From positions 248,001 to 312,000 of the forward strand of contig NZ_CP121113.1 in NCBI RefSeq assembly GCF_029581395.1: a stretch of 64,000 nucleotides of DNA. Reading direction: 5' to 3'. The stretch is from Roseinatronobacter sp. S2. Lineage in GTDB: Bacteria; Pseudomonadota; Alphaproteobacteria; Rhodobacterales; Rhodobacteraceae. This document shows positions 18,682 to 28,386 of this stretch, piece by piece. How positions within the stretch are numbered: position 1 is the stretch's first letter; each line of letters begins with the position of its first letter. The notes below the pieces were generated by a model. That model did no database searches. It had not been told where the DNA came from and saw nothing but the letters and a program-made list of their open reading frames with translations. The position numbers were made by a program, and so were the translations under genes.

Positions 18682-20103
18682 ATGAGTGATACAGATTTTC
18701 GCCCCTTCGACACCATGCTGGACGAAACCCTTGCCTTGCAGGTGCTACAAGATGCCACAGCCGGTGCAGATGATGGCGAACTGTTTCTGGAACGCCGTGT
18801 GTCGGAATCACTATTGCTTGATGACCAGCGCGTAAAGTCGGCCAGCTACAACGCCGCCGAAGGGTTTGGCCTGCGCGCCGTGCACGGCGAGGTGACGGGT
18901 TATGCCCATTCCACACATATGACCATGGACGCCCTGCGCCGTGCCGCACAGACCGCGCGGCTGGCCGTCGGGCATGGCGGCGGAACCCTTGCAGATGCGC
19001 CCAGCCCCACCAACCAGCGCCTGTATACCGACGCAGACCCCATTTCGGGCGCGGCGTTTTCAGTCAAGCTGGACCTGCTGCGCGAAATTGATGATTTCCT
19101 GCGGGCACTGGACGCGCGTGTTGTTCAGGTCTCGGTGTCGATGGCGGCATCGTTGCAACAGGTTGAAATCCTGCGCCCCGAAGGGCTGCGCCTGCGCGAC
19201 ACGCGCCCCATGAGCAGGCTGAACATATCTGTCATTGTCGAACAGGACGGGCGCCGCGAATCCGGCAGTGCAGGCGGTGGCGGTCGTGCGGGACTGGACG
19301 GCGTGATGGCACGCGATGTCTGGCAAGCCATGGCCCGCGAAGCGCTGCGCATTGCCGTGGTCAACCTGCGCGCCGAACCTGCGCCGGCGGGGGTTATGGA
19401 TGTGGTGCTTGGCCCGGGCTGGCCCGGCATTTTGCTGCACGAAGCCATCGGCCACGGGCTGGAAGGGGATTTCAACCGCAAGGGCAGCTCGGCCTTCGCA
19501 GGCCTGATGGGCAAACAGATCGCGGCCAAAGGCGTGACCGTGCTGGATGACGGCACGCTGCCCGACCGGCGCGGGTCCATCACCATAGATGACGAAGGGA
19601 CACCGGGCGCGCGCAATGTCCTTATAGAGGACGGCGTGCTGGTGGGGTATATGCAGGACCGCCAGAATGCCCGCCTGATGGGGGTCGCGCCCACAGGCAA
19701 CGGGCGGCGCGAATCCTATGGTCATGCGCCCATGCCACGCATGACCAACACTTATATGCAGGGCGGCGATGCCACGCCTGCCGAAATTCTGGCCGACCTG
19801 AAGGACGGGATTTATGCCGTAGGCTTCGGCGGCGGGCAGGTCGACATTACGAACGGCAAATTCGTCTTTTCCTGCACCGAGGCGTATCGCGTGAAGGATG
19901 GCAAGGTCGGCGCGCCCGTCAAAGGGGCCACCCTTATCGGCGATGGCGCGACCGCGCTGACCAAAATACGCGCCATCGGCAATGATATGGCGCTTGATCC
20001 CGGCATGGGCACCTGCGGCAAGGCGGGCCAATGGGTGCCGGTCGGTGTGGGCCAGCCAACATTGAAGATTGGCGGGCTGACAGTTGGCGGCAGCGGGACC
20101 TGA
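18682..20103 (+). CDS. tldD: TldD family metalloprotease
   Basis: A 473-residue TldD protein, which together with TldE (not in the window) forms a zinc protease that trims modified peptides and unfolded peptides. The zinc motif HEAIGHGLEGD follows GWPGILLHE, and the C-terminal glycine-rich VGVGQPTLKIGGLTVGG is typical. The length is normal. The ATG at 18682 gives MSDTDFRPFD. It is transcribed away from the oxidase operon, sharing the 227-base regulatory region. Confidence 0.93.
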   Translation: MSDTDFRPFDTMLDETLALQVLQDATAGADDGELFLERRVSESLLLDDQRVKSASYNAAEGFGLRAVHGEVTGYAHSTHMTMDALRRAAQTARLAVGHGGGTLADAPSPTNQRLYTDADPISGAAFSVKLDLLREIDDFLRALDARVVQVSVSMAASLQQVEILRPEGLRLRDTRPMSRLNISVIVEQDGRRESGSAGGGGRAGLDGVMARDVWQAMAREALRIAVVNLRAEPAPAGVMDVVLGPGWPGILLHEAIGHGLEGDFNRKGSSAFAGLMGKQIAAKGVTVLDDGTLPDRRGSITIDDEGTPGARNVLIEDGVLVGYMQDRQNARLMGVAPTGNGRRESYGHAPMPRMTNTYMQGGDATPAEILADLKDGIYAVGFGGGQVDITNGKFVFSCTEAYRVKDGKVGAPVKGATLIGDGATALTKIRAIGNDMALDPGMGTCGKAGQWVPVGVGQPTLKIGGLTVGGSGT

Positions 20104-20213
20104 CGCCAGATCAGGTGAAAATTTTTGAAAAAACTTTTGCGAGGGTGCGAATCTTTACAATGTTTTAACTAACTCGGTGCAGATTAAGGCAAGAATGAGG
20201 CGAGGTTGACCGG

Positions 20214-21398
20214 ATGGCGAAAGATTTGTTTTCTTCTCACCCACCCTTCACCCCACCCATGAAGGAAGAAGACAGGCTATCCTGGCTTCGCCTCATTCGA
20301 TCTGCCCGTGTCGGGCCAACGACGTTCTTCCGGCTACTGTCGGAATATGGCACCGCAGAAGCGGCCCTGGACGCCCTGCCAAAAATTGCGCAGGCCGCCG
20401 GGGTAGATGCCTATATTCCGTTTCCCGCCGACAAGGCCCGCGCCGAAATTGACCTTGCCCGCGCAAAAGGGGCGCGCATGCTGTGCTTTGGGACGGACGC
20501 ATATCCCGCAACGCTGGCCAGCATACACGCGCCGCCCCCTGTCTTGTGGTGCATGGGTCAGCGCGCACCCATATTGCGGCCAATGGTTGCCATTGTGGGT
20601 GCGCGCAACGCCTCCAGCCTTGGCACGCGCATGGCCCGCACTTTGGCCGACGGGCTGGGGCATGAAGGATACACGATTGTTTCCGGTCTGGCCCGCGGGG
20701 TTGATGCGGCCGCCCATCATGCCAGCCTGAAAACCGGCACGATTGCGGTTATGGGGGGCGGGGTGGATGTTATCTATCCCACGGAAAACACCGTTCTTGC
20801 CGCCGCGATTGCCGATCAGGGGTTGCGCCTGTCGGAAGCGCCTATGGGTCTTTATCCGCAAGCACGGCATTTTCCGCCCCGCAACCGCATTATTTCCGGT
20901 CTGGCACTGGCGGTGGTGGTGGTTGAAGCGGCTGAAAAATCCGGCACCCTGATTACGGCACGCGATGCACTGGACCAAGGGCGCGAAATCATGGCCGTGC
21001 CCGGCCACCCCGTTGACGGGCGCGCAGGCGGGTGCAACGGCCTGATCCGCGATGGCGCAACCCTTGTGCGCCATGTCGATGACATTCTGGAAGTTCTGCA
21101 ACGGCTGCAAGATTGCCCACCCAAGGTCGGCGACAGCGCCAAACCCTGCACAAATGAAGCGCACGAACGCGCGCCGCGCACATCCCCGAACACCGCGCCC
21201 AAACCGGAAAATGCCACCCCGCTGGATGCGCGTATCCTTGCCCTGCTTGGTCCCACCCCCACCGCAGAAGATCAGCTTATCCGTGATTTGCAGATGTCCG
21301 CCGCACAGATTTCGCCAGTATTGGTGACGCTGGAATTGCAAGGCGTGGTGCAGCGCCACCCCGGTGGACTGGTCAGCAAGGCACAACCGCACCATTGA
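20214..21398 (+). CDS. dprA: DNA processing protein DprA
   Basis: This 394-residue protein loads RecA on incoming single-stranded DNA during transformation. The Rossmann-like DprA core is clear (VGARNASSLGTRMARTLADG; SGLARGVDAAAHHASL; NRIISGLALAVVVVEAAEKSGT). The C-terminal winged-helix (DQLIRDLQMSAAQISPVL) is also present. A near-consensus -10 (TACAAT, 20156-20161) and the sequence TTAACTAAC (20165-20173, a possible CtrA half-site) lie upstream. dprA is CtrA-controlled in some Rhodobacterales; that is only suggestive here. topA follows after 163 bases. Confidence 0.95.
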   Translation: MAKDLFSSHPPFTPPMKEEDRLSWLRLIRSARVGPTTFFRLLSEYGTAEAALDALPKIAQAAGVDAYIPFPADKARAEIDLARAKGARMLCFGTDAYPATLASIHAPPPVLWCMGQRAPILRPMVAIVGARNASSLGTRMARTLADGLGHEGYTIVSGLARGVDAAAHHASLKTGTIAVMGGGVDVIYPTENTVLAAAIADQGLRLSEAPMGLYPQARHFPPRNRIISGLALAVVVVEAAEKSGTLITARDALDQGREIMAVPGHPVDGRAGGCNGLIRDGATLVRHVDDILEVLQRLQDCPPKVGDSAKPCTNEAHERAPRTSPNTAPKPENATPLDARILALLGPTPTAEDQLIRDLQMSAAQISPVLVTLELQGVVQRHPGGLVSKAQPHH

Positions 21399-21483
21399 GC
21401 AGAAAGACACCCAAAAGCTGTGTTCGGGGTACGGTGCGCCAGCAGCAGTTTAGCGCAAACTTGCGGCGCGGGTGCCCCCTGCA

Positions 21484-21512
21484 TTGACATTCCCTTCCCC
21501 GCCCTCACATTA
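21484..21512 (+). promoter_or_regulatory. Candidate topA promoter
   Basis: A perfect TTGACA is followed after 17 bases by ACATTA, a poor -10. It sits about 50 bases before the topA ATG. Confidence 0.35.
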
Positions 21513-21561
21513 AGGCCAGCCCGCGCAAACCCGCCTGAGCAAGGATAAACTGAGGAATTTT

Positions 21562-24141
21562 ATGGCAGTCGTCGTCGTCGAATCGCCCGCCAAGGCCAAG
21601 ACAATCAACAAATATCTGGGGCCGGGCTACACGGTTCTTGCGTCTTTTGGCCATGTCCGCGACCTGCCGCCAAAGGATGGTTCTGTCGACCCCGAGCATG
21701 ATTTCGAGATGAAATGGGAGATCGCCAGCGATTCCCGCAAGCATGTAAAGGCCATCGCCGACGCCCTGAAGGACGACAACGAACTGATCCTTGCGACCGA
21801 CCCCGACCGCGAAGGCGAAGCGATCAGCTGGCACCTGACCGAAGCGCTGGAAAAATCGCGCGCGATCAAGAAAACCACATCGGTCAAGCGTGTGGTATTC
21901 AACGCCATCACCAAAGCCGCCGTGACCGAAGCCATGAAAAACCCGCGCGAAGTGGACATGCCGCTGGTGCGCGCCTATCTGGCGCGGCGTGCGCTGGACT
22001 ATCTGGTGGGGTTCAACCTGTCGCCGGTTCTGTGGCGCAAACTGCCCGGTGCGAAATCGGCAGGGCGCGTGCAATCGGTCTGCCTGCGCCTGATTGTCGA
22101 ACGCGAGATGGAGATCGAGGCCTTTCGCAGTCAGGAATACTGGTCTGTGTCCGCAGGTCTGACCACCCCGCGCGGGCAGGAATTCGGCGCGAAACTGGTC
22201 AGTTTCGCAGGCAAGAAGCTGGACAAGTTCGATCTGGCGACATCGGAAGCGGCGGAACTTGCCGTGCAGGCCGTCCAGTCACGCGACCTGACCGTCACCT
22301 CGGTCGAGGCGAAACCCGGCAGCCGCAACCCGTCAGCCCCCTTCATGACATCGACCCTGCAACAAGAAGCCAGCCGCAAATTCGGCATGGGCGCAAAGCA
22401 CTGCATGTCCACCGCCCAACGCCTGTATGAAGCGGGCCACATCACCTATATGCGGACAGATGGCATCGACATGGCGCCCGAAGCCGTGATGGCCACGCGC
22501 GATGTCATCAAGGACCGCTACGGCGCGGATTATGTGCCGAAATCCCCGCGGATGTATAAAAACAAGGCCAAGAACGCGCAGGAAGCGCATGAATGTATCC
22601 GCCCCACGGAAATGGCCACCAGCCCCGACCGGCTGAAAATCACCGATAGCGACCAGCGCAAATTGTATGATCTGATCTGGAAACGGACAATCGCCTGCCA
22701 GATGGAAGCCGCGCGTCTGGAACGCACCACGGTTGAAATTGGCAGCCGCGACGGGCAGGTGGGCCTGCGCGCCACCGGTCAGGTTGTGCTGTTTGACGGG
22801 TTCCTGAAGGTCTATGAAGAAGGGCGCGACGATGTTGTCGATGATGACGACAAGCGCCTGCCGCAAATGACCCAGGGCGATGCGCTGACAAAACGATCCG
22901 TCACCCCAGAGCAGCATTTCACCCAGCCCCCGCCCCGCTATACCGAGGCTACGCTGGTCAAGCGCATGGAAGAACTGGGCATTGGCCGCCCGTCCACCTA
23001 TGCCAGCATTGTCACCACGATTCAGGATCGCGGCTATGTCGTCAAGGACAAGAACCGCCTGATTGCACAGGATAAGGGCCGCTTGGTCACCATTTTCCTT
23101 GTCAATTATTTCAGCCGCTATCTGGAATATGATTTCACCGCAGCACTGGAAGAACAGCTTGACGATGTGTCCGCCGGTGAACGCGACTACAAGGAAGTGC
23201 TGGAACGTTTCTGGCGCGATTTTTCCGCAGCCATTGCCGAAACATCGGAATTGCGCATCACCGAAGTGCTGGAAAAAATAGACGAGGTTCTGGCACCGCA
23301 TCTGTATCCCCCGCGCGAAGACGGCAGTGACCCCCGGTCCTGCCCGAAATGTGGCGCAGGGCGGCTGAACCTGAAAACCGCACGCTCCGGCGGGGCCTTC
23401 ATCGGGTGCAACAACTACCCTGAATGCCGCTACACCCGCCCCCTTGCCGGCGAAGGCGAAGGCAATGCCGAACTTGCAGGCGACGGCAAGCTGCTGGGCC
23501 ATGATGCGGGCGACCCGATTTCCCTGCGCACAGGGCGTTTTGGCCCCTATGTCCAGCGCGGAGAGGCAACAACAGAAATCCCCAAACCGCCCCGCGCATC
23601 ATTGCCCAAAGGGTGGGAAATCGACAGCATTGATCTGGAACGCGCGCTTATGCTGCTGGCCCTGCCGCGCCCTGTCGGCCCCCACCCCGAAGATGGCGAG
23701 TTGATAGAGGCGGGCATCGGGCGCTATGGCCCGTTTGTCAAACACGGCAAGAAATACGCCAACCTGCCGGAGGTGGACGAGGTGTTCACCATTGGCATGA
23801 ACCGCGCGGTCGAGGTGCTGGCCGCCAAGCAAATCCGCGGGCGGGCGGTGGCCGAGCCGCTGAAAACACTGGGCGCGCACCCCGATGGCGGTGATCTGGC
23901 CGTGATGAAGGGGCGTTATGGCCCCTATGTCAAATGGGAGAAGATCAACGCGACCCTGCCCAAAGACATGGAACCGGACACCATAACGCTGGAACAGGCG
24001 GTTGAACTGGTGAATGCCAAGGCCGCAACCAAACCCAAGGCGAAGAAACCCGCCGCCAAAAAAGCCGCTGCCAAGAAACCCGCGGCCAAAAAGCCAGCCG
24101 CAAAGAAGGCCAGCCCGAAGAAGAAACCTGCCGAGGGCTGA
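21562..24141 (+). CDS. topA: DNA topoisomerase I
   Basis: An 859-residue type IA topoisomerase that relaxes negative supercoils. The TOPRIM domain is at the N-terminus ([26 protein letters not shown]). The catalytic Tyr296 is in ITYMRTDG. A single four-cysteine zinc ribbon lies near residue 595 (CPKCGAG ... [10 protein letters not shown]), then topoisomerase C-terminal repeats ([16 protein letters not shown]). The end is a Lys/Ala/Pro-rich tail of about 40 residues (KKPAAKK units) that probably binds DNA non-specifically. Confidence 0.97.
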   Translation: MAVVVVESPAKAKTINKYLGPGYTVLASFGHVRDLPPKDGSVDPEHDFEMKWEIASDSRKHVKAIADALKDDNELILATDPDREGEAISWHLTEALEKSRAIKKTTSVKRVVFNAITKAAVTEAMKNPREVDMPLVRAYLARRALDYLVGFNLSPVLWRKLPGAKSAGRVQSVCLRLIVEREMEIEAFRSQEYWSVSAGLTTPRGQEFGAKLVSFAGKKLDKFDLATSEAAELAVQAVQSRDLTVTSVEAKPGSRNPSAPFMTSTLQQEASRKFGMGAKHCMSTAQRLYEAGHITYMRTDGIDMAPEAVMATRDVIKDRYGADYVPKSPRMYKNKAKNAQEAHECIRPTEMATSPDRLKITDSDQRKLYDLIWKRTIACQMEAARLERTTVEIGSRDGQVGLRATGQVVLFDGFLKVYEEGRDDVVDDDDKRLPQMTQGDALTKRSVTPEQHFTQPPPRYTEATLVKRMEELGIGRPSTYASIVTTIQDRGYVVKDKNRLIAQDKGRLVTIFLVNYFSRYLEYDFTAALEEQLDDVSAGERDYKEVLERFWRDFSAAIAETSELRITEVLEKIDEVLAPHLYPPREDGSDPRSCPKCGAGRLNLKTARSGGAFIGCNNYPECRYTRPLAGEGEGNAELAGDGKLLGHDAGDPISLRTGRFGPYVQRGEATTEIPKPPRASLPKGWEIDSIDLERALMLLALPRPVGPHPEDGELIEAGIGRYGPFVKHGKKYANLPEVDEVFTIGMNRAVEVLAAKQIRGRAVAEPLKTLGAHPDGGDLAVMKGRYGPYVKWEKINATLPKDMEPDTITLEQAVELVNAKAATKPKAKKPAAKKAAAKKPAAKKPAAKKASPKKKPAEG

Positions 24142-24226
24142 CACATCCGCAACCTGTGCAAGTGTTGACTTCACCACAATGCCGCGCCATCAGATTGGCC
24201 AGATCACGAATGGAGGGAATGAAGCA

Positions 24227-24922
24227 ATGAAGAAAGTCTACGGCTCTGCCACCGAGGCCCTGGACGGGCTGCTATTTGACGGGATGACCATTGCCGCAGG
24301 CGGTTTCGGTCTGTGCGGCATTCCCGAACTGCTGATTGATGCAATTCGGGATGCAGGCACGAAGGATCTGACCATCGCATCCAACAATGCAGGCGTGGAT
24401 GATTTCGGCCTTGGCGTCCTTTTGAAAACCCGTCAGGTCAAGAAAATGATGTCGTCCTATGTCGGCGAGAATGCGGAATTCATGCGCCAGTATCTGAGCG
24501 GAGAGCTGGAACTGGAATTCAACCCGCAGGGCACTTTGGCCGAACGCATGCGCGCGGGCGGTGCGGGCATTCCGGGCTTTTACACGCGCACCGGCGTCGG
24601 CACCCGGATTGCCGACGGCAAAGAGCATAAGGAATTCGGCGGCGAAACCTTCATTCTGGAACGCGGAATCATGGCTGATCTGTCCATCGTCAAGGCGTGG
24701 AAGGCCGACACCACCGGCAATGCGATTTTCCGCAAGACAGCGCGCAACTTCAACCCGCCAGCCGCCAAATGCGGCAAAATCTGCGTGCTGGAGGTCGAAG
24801 AAATCGTGGAACCCGGCACCCTTGACCCGGATCATGTGCATCTGCCGGGCATCTATGTGAACCGCCTGATTCAGGGACAGCACGAAAAACGCATCGAACA
24901 GCGCACGACGCGCGCGGCTTAA
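24227..24922 (+). CDS. scoA: 3-oxoacid CoA-transferase subunit A
   Basis: A 231-residue alpha subunit of a class I CoA-transferase (succinyl-CoA:3-ketoacid type), which activates acetoacetate with CoA from succinyl-CoA. The conserved glycine motif [15 protein letters not shown] is near the N-terminus, and the ending [16 protein letters not shown] is typical. The ATG at 24227 is preceded by GGAGGGA. It is paired with scoB after 13 bases. Besides ketone-body use, the pair can serve polyhydroxybutyrate turnover. Confidence 0.93.
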   Translation: MKKVYGSATEALDGLLFDGMTIAAGGFGLCGIPELLIDAIRDAGTKDLTIASNNAGVDDFGLGVLLKTRQVKKMMSSYVGENAEFMRQYLSGELELEFNPQGTLAERMRAGGAGIPGFYTRTGVGTRIADGKEHKEFGGETFILERGIMADLSIVKAWKADTTGNAIFRKTARNFNPPAAKCGKICVLEVEEIVEPGTLDPDHVHLPGIYVNRLIQGQHEKRIEQRTTRAA

Positions 24923-24935
24923 GGGGGAACGACAC

Positions 24936-25565
24936 ATGGCTTGGGACCGCAACCAGATGGCCGCACGCGCGGCGCAGGAACTTCAGGACGGGATGTATGT
25001 GAACCTTGGTATCGGTATTCCGACCCTGGTGGCCAATTACATCCCCGAAGGTGTGACCGTCACCCTGCAATCAGAAAACGGGATGCTGGGCATCGGCCCC
25101 TTCCCGACCGAAGAAAATGTCGATGCAGACCTGATCAATGCAGGCAAGCAAACTGTGACTGCATTGCCGCATACGGCCTATTTCGACAGCGCCGAATCCT
25201 TCGCCATGATCCGTGGTGGCAAGATCAACATGGCAATCCTTGGCGCGATGGAAGTTGCCGAAAACGGCGATATCGCAAACTGGATGATTCCGGGCAAACT
25301 GGTCAAGGGCATGGGTGGCGCTATGGACCTTGTCGCGGGCGTGGAACGCATTGTGGTGGTCATGGATCACACCAATAAAGCGGGCGAGTCCAAATTGCTG
25401 AAAGCCTGCACCCTGCCGCTGACGGCACAAGGCGTCGTCAAGCGCATCATCACCAATCTGGGTGTTCTGGATGTGGTCGAAGGTGGGTTGAAAATCATCG
25501 AATGCGCAGATGGTGTCAGCGAAGATGACATTCGCAACGCGACCGAAGCTGCAATCGTGAACTGA
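24936..25565 (+). CDS. scoB: 3-oxoacid CoA-transferase subunit B
   Basis: A 209-residue beta subunit with the catalytic glutamate in SENGMLG, the motif that forms the glutamyl-CoA thioester, plus the start LGIGIPTLVANYIP. It pairs with scoA. AAGGGGGAA precedes the ATG. A GC-rich hairpin follows the stop, separating it from the convergent enoyl-CoA hydratase. Confidence 0.94.
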   Translation: MAWDRNQMAARAAQELQDGMYVNLGIGIPTLVANYIPEGVTVTLQSENGMLGIGPFPTEENVDADLINAGKQTVTALPHTAYFDSAESFAMIRGGKINMAILGAMEVAENGDIANWMIPGKLVKGMGGAMDLVAGVERIVVVMDHTNKAGESKLLKACTLPLTAQGVVKRIITNLGVLDVVEGGLKIIECADGVSEDDIRNATEAAIVN

Positions 25566-25572
25566 TCTATCT

Positions 25573-25602
25573 CAGGGGCGGCCCGTTTGCGGGCGGCCCC
25601 TG
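25573..25602. terminator. Hairpin between scoB and enoyl-CoA hydratase
   Basis: CAGGGGC...GCCCG and its complement form a 13-bp stem with one mismatch and a TTT(GC) loop. It is centred between two converging genes, which suits a bidirectional terminator, though neither strand has a U-tract. Confidence 0.5.
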
Positions 25603-25614
25603 ACGCGCGCGGGC

Positions 25615-26406
25615 CTATTGCGCCCAATCGGGTTTTCGCTTGTCCAGAAAGGCAGAAATCCCTTCATCTGTGTCGCGCCACAGCATGTTTTCCACCATCA
25701 CTTCGGCGGTATGGGCATAGGCGTCCGCCACACTCATTTCGGCCTGCGCATAGAACGCCTGCTTGCCGATTTTCACGGCATTTCCCAGTTTTCCGGCAAC
25801 CGTCTGCGCCAGCGCCATGGTCTGGCTGTCCAGTTGGTCGGCGGCAACAACCCGGTTGACCAGCCCCAGTTCTGCGGCGCGCGCGGCATCGATGAACTGT
25901 CCGGTGGTCAGCATTTCAAACGCCTGTTTGCGCGGTATGTTGCGGGTCAGTGCGACCATGGGCGTGGAACAAAACAGCCCGATATTCACCCCGTTCACCC
26001 CGAACCTTGTGCCTTCGGCAGCAACGGCCATATCGCAGCTTGCAACCAACTGGCAGCCAGCGGCGGTGGCAATTCCGTGCACTTCGGCGATCACCGGTTG
26101 CGGCAGCGCTGGAATCACCTGCATCAGCGCCGCGCAGTGCGCAAACAAATCCGCGAAATAGGCCGCCCCCTTGTCATCTGTCGCACGACCGGCCTGCATT
26201 TCCTTCAGGTCATGTCCCGCACAAAACGCCTTGCCCGCACCGCGCAAGACAATGACCTTGACGTCATTTTGCTGCGATAGCGCTGAAAGCTGCGCAGACA
26301 GCGCGGCTATCATCGCATCGGACAGCGCATTCAGATTGGACGGGGAATTCAGCGTAACCCGCGCAATCCCTGCCGTGACGTCACATTGAACAATTGCATC
26401 ACTCAT
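25615..26406 (-). CDS. Enoyl-CoA hydratase/isomerase family protein
   Basis: A 263-residue crotonase-fold protein with the oxyanion hole segments FCAGHDLKEM and GIATAAGCQLVASCDMA. The sequence IGLFCSTPMVALTRNI and overall form resemble the ECHDC3-like branch of crotonases. Of the two glutamates of true hydratases, the expected positions are not obvious, so the reaction is open. GGGAGGAATGACAAG precedes the ATG. The PaaI-type thioesterase starts 80 bases away on the opposite strand, so the two probably share a divergent promoter region. Confidence 0.85.
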   Translation of the reverse strand: MSDAIVQCDVTAGIARVTLNSPSNLNALSDAMIAALSAQLSALSQQNDVKVIVLRGAGKAFCAGHDLKEMQAGRATDDKGAAYFADLFAHCAALMQVIPALPQPVIAEVHGIATAAGCQLVASCDMAVAAEGTRFGVNGVNIGLFCSTPMVALTRNIPRKQAFEMLTTGQFIDAARAAELGLVNRVVAADQLDSQTMALAQTVAGKLGNAVKIGKQAFYAQAEMSVADAYAHTAEVMVENMLWRDTDEGISAFLDKRKPDWAQ

Positions 26407-26486
26407 CTTGTCATTCCTCCCGTGCTGCGCAGACTATAGCGACGCAGGGATGCAGGCAAAAGTCAATCGCAACAGGGGGGGCAGGC

Positions 26487-26906
26487 ATGGAAATGAATCG
26501 CGCGGCGCTGACCGAATTTCTGAAATCCGAATTCCGGCAAGTCGCCGATATGTTTGCAATCGAAGATGTCCGGCCCCGCGCCGTCACTGTTCGCTTGCTG
26601 CATGATGAACGCCACCTGCGCCCGGGCGGCACTGTTTCAGGCCCGGCCATGTTCGCCTTGGCAGATGTGTCTGTCTATCTGGCGATCCTGTCCATGATCG
26701 GGCCAAAGGCGCTAAGTGTGACGACAAATTGCTCCATCGATTTCATGCGCAAACCTGCCGCGAATGTCGATCTGATCTGTCAGGCCCGCATTCTGAAACT
26801 GGGTCGCATTCTGGCGGTGGGGGATTGCCTGTTATTCTCTGACGGGCTGGAAGACCCCGTTGCGCGGGCGTCGCTGACCTATTCCATCCCGCCAAATCCC
26901 GCCTGA
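26487..26906 (+). CDS. PaaI-like hotdog-fold thioesterase
   Basis: A 139-residue hotdog protein with the family segment PGGTVSGPAMFALADVSVYLAIL, where the Asp of ALAD is the likely catalytic acid, followed by NCSIDFMRKP. It probably hydrolyses an acyl-CoA thioester. The ATG at 26487 is preceded by an AGGGGGGGCAGG run. It lies divergent from an enoyl-CoA hydratase gene, which supports a role in acyl-CoA metabolism. A large nested inverted repeat follows 35 bases after the stop. Confidence 0.85.
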   Translation: MEMNRAALTEFLKSEFRQVADMFAIEDVRPRAVTVRLLHDERHLRPGGTVSGPAMFALADVSVYLAILSMIGPKALSVTTNCSIDFMRKPAANVDLICQARILKLGRILAVGDCLLFSDGLEDPVARASLTYSIPPNPA

Positions 26907-26941
26907 ACCGGCCGAACTCATAGCACTGCCGCGACATGCCC

Positions 26942-27032
26942 CCAGAACGGCCACCCCCATGCGCAAGGCCCCTGACGCAGATCAGGGGCCGACAGGGCGG
27001 GCGGGTGGGCGCAATGGGGGTGGCTGTTCTGG
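26942..27032. repeat. Nested inverted repeat with perfect G-quadruplex motif (element B)
   Basis: Outer arms at 26942-26960 and 27014-27032 pair over 19 positions with one mismatch. Inside is a perfect 9-bp hairpin (GGCCCCTGA, six-base loop, TCAGGGGCC; 26967-26990). It is followed by four GGG runs with single-base loops (26995-27009), a textbook quadruplex motif on the coding strand. It lies between the thioesterase stop and the RsmB-like start. The order of parts is the same as in element A at 10832-10909. Confidence 0.75.
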
Positions 27033-27086
27033 TCAAGCGCGCCGCGGCTTGCTATGGCATATCCGGCAACCATCCCAGAGGATCAG

Positions 27087-28241
27087 ATGACACCTGCCGC
27101 CCGCCTGCAAGCCACCATCGACATTCTCGACCGGATTCTGGCTGGCACCCCCGCCGAGCAAGCCCTGACAGGCTGGGCCCGCAGCAGCCGTTATGCCGGG
27201 TCCAAAGACCGTGCCGCCATCCGTGACCATGTGTTTGATTGCCTGCGCTGCAAGCGCTCTTTTGCACATCTGGGCGGTGCTGACACCGGACGCGGGCTGG
27301 TGCTGGGGTTGCTGCGGGCGCAGGGCCATGCGCCGGACACGCTTTTCACCGGTCAAGGCTATGCCCCGCAGCCATTGTCCCCTGATGAATCGTCCCCGCC
27401 CGCCACTGACCCGCCGCAAAGTACCGCGCTTGATTGCCCTGATTGGCTGGCCGATGACCTGCGCGACAGTCTGGGTGCCGGTTTCACGCCGGTCATGCAG
27501 GCCCTGCAACACCGCGCCCCGGTATATCTGCGCGTCAATCTGGCGCGGACCACCCGCGCCCATGCCGCGCAGCTTCTGGCACGCGATGGCATTGAAACCC
27601 GCCCCCACCCCCTGGCCGAGACCGCACTTGAAGTGACAGAAAACGCCCGCCGCGTGCGGCAGTCGGACAGCTTTATCAACGGCTTGGTTGAATTGCAGGA
27701 TGCCGCATCACAGGCTGTCATCCAGTCCATTCCCTTGACCAAAGCTGCACATGTGCTGGACTATTGCGCAGGCGGTGGCGGCAAGGCATTGGCCCTTGCA
27801 GCCCTTGGTGCACAGGTCACAGCACATGATGCGAACCCCGCCCGCATGAAGGATATTCCCGAACGCGCGCGCCGCGCTGGTGTCACAATTTCGATGCAGC
27901 AGACACCCCAGGGGGTGTTCGATATCGTGCTTGCAGATGTGCCATGTTCAGGATCAGGCAGCTGGCGGCGCGCGCCCGCCGGAAAATGGTCACTGGATCG
28001 CGCCGCCCTTGATGCGCTGCTACAGGTGCAGTCCACCATCTTGAACGACGCCAGCCAGCATGTCAGGCCGGGCGGGCAATTATGCTATGTGACATGCTCT
28101 TTGCTGAACGCAGAGAATGCAGATCAGGTCACACAATTTCTTAACCGCGCCCCCCAATTCAAGCTTGCCTTGCAAAAACGGCTCACACCATTGGACGGCG
28201 GTGACGGGTTTTTTCTGGCCGTGTTGCAACACTGCGCCTGA
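27087..28241 (+). CDS. RsmB/NOP family RNA cytosine-C5 methyltransferase
   Basis: A 384-residue enzyme with an N-terminal NusB-like RNA-binding part (about 1-130) and a class I methyltransferase domain. The SAM site is VLDYCAGGGGKALAL, and the two cysteine motifs are DVPCSGSGSWRR and YVTCSLLNAEN. RsmB modifies C967 of 16S rRNA in E. coli; this protein lacks some of the usual length, so another RNA target is possible. The ATG at 27087 has AGAGGA upstream and is preferred to the ATG at 27054. Confidence 0.85.
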   Translation: MTPAARLQATIDILDRILAGTPAEQALTGWARSSRYAGSKDRAAIRDHVFDCLRCKRSFAHLGGADTGRGLVLGLLRAQGHAPDTLFTGQGYAPQPLSPDESSPPATDPPQSTALDCPDWLADDLRDSLGAGFTPVMQALQHRAPVYLRVNLARTTRAHAAQLLARDGIETRPHPLAETALEVTENARRVRQSDSFINGLVELQDAASQAVIQSIPLTKAAHVLDYCAGGGGKALALAALGAQVTAHDANPARMKDIPERARRAGVTISMQQTPQGVFDIVLADVPCSGSGSWRRAPAGKWSLDRAALDALLQVQSTILNDASQHVRPGGQLCYVTCSLLNAENADQVTQFLNRAPQFKLALQKRLTPLDGGDGFFLAVLQHCA

Positions 28242-28386
28242 AATCGGACCTGCACGCACAACCAAGGATTGTCTAACCTGGCAGGGCCTTGTTAACTATT
28301 TTTCAATAGCATTGTTTATAAAGTAATTTTCAGCGTCACATCTCAGGGCATGCCGACTGCATGGCCGTCCATTTTGTCAGAATATC

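Noticed and set aside
22333..23502. A 389-codon open frame on the minus strand
   Set aside because: It is the shadow of topA; codon pattern and motif content belong to the plus strand.
27054..27086. Longer start for the RsmB-like protein at the ATG 27054
   Set aside because: It lacks a ribosome binding site; AGAGGA stands before the ATG at 27087 and the family-like sequence starts there.
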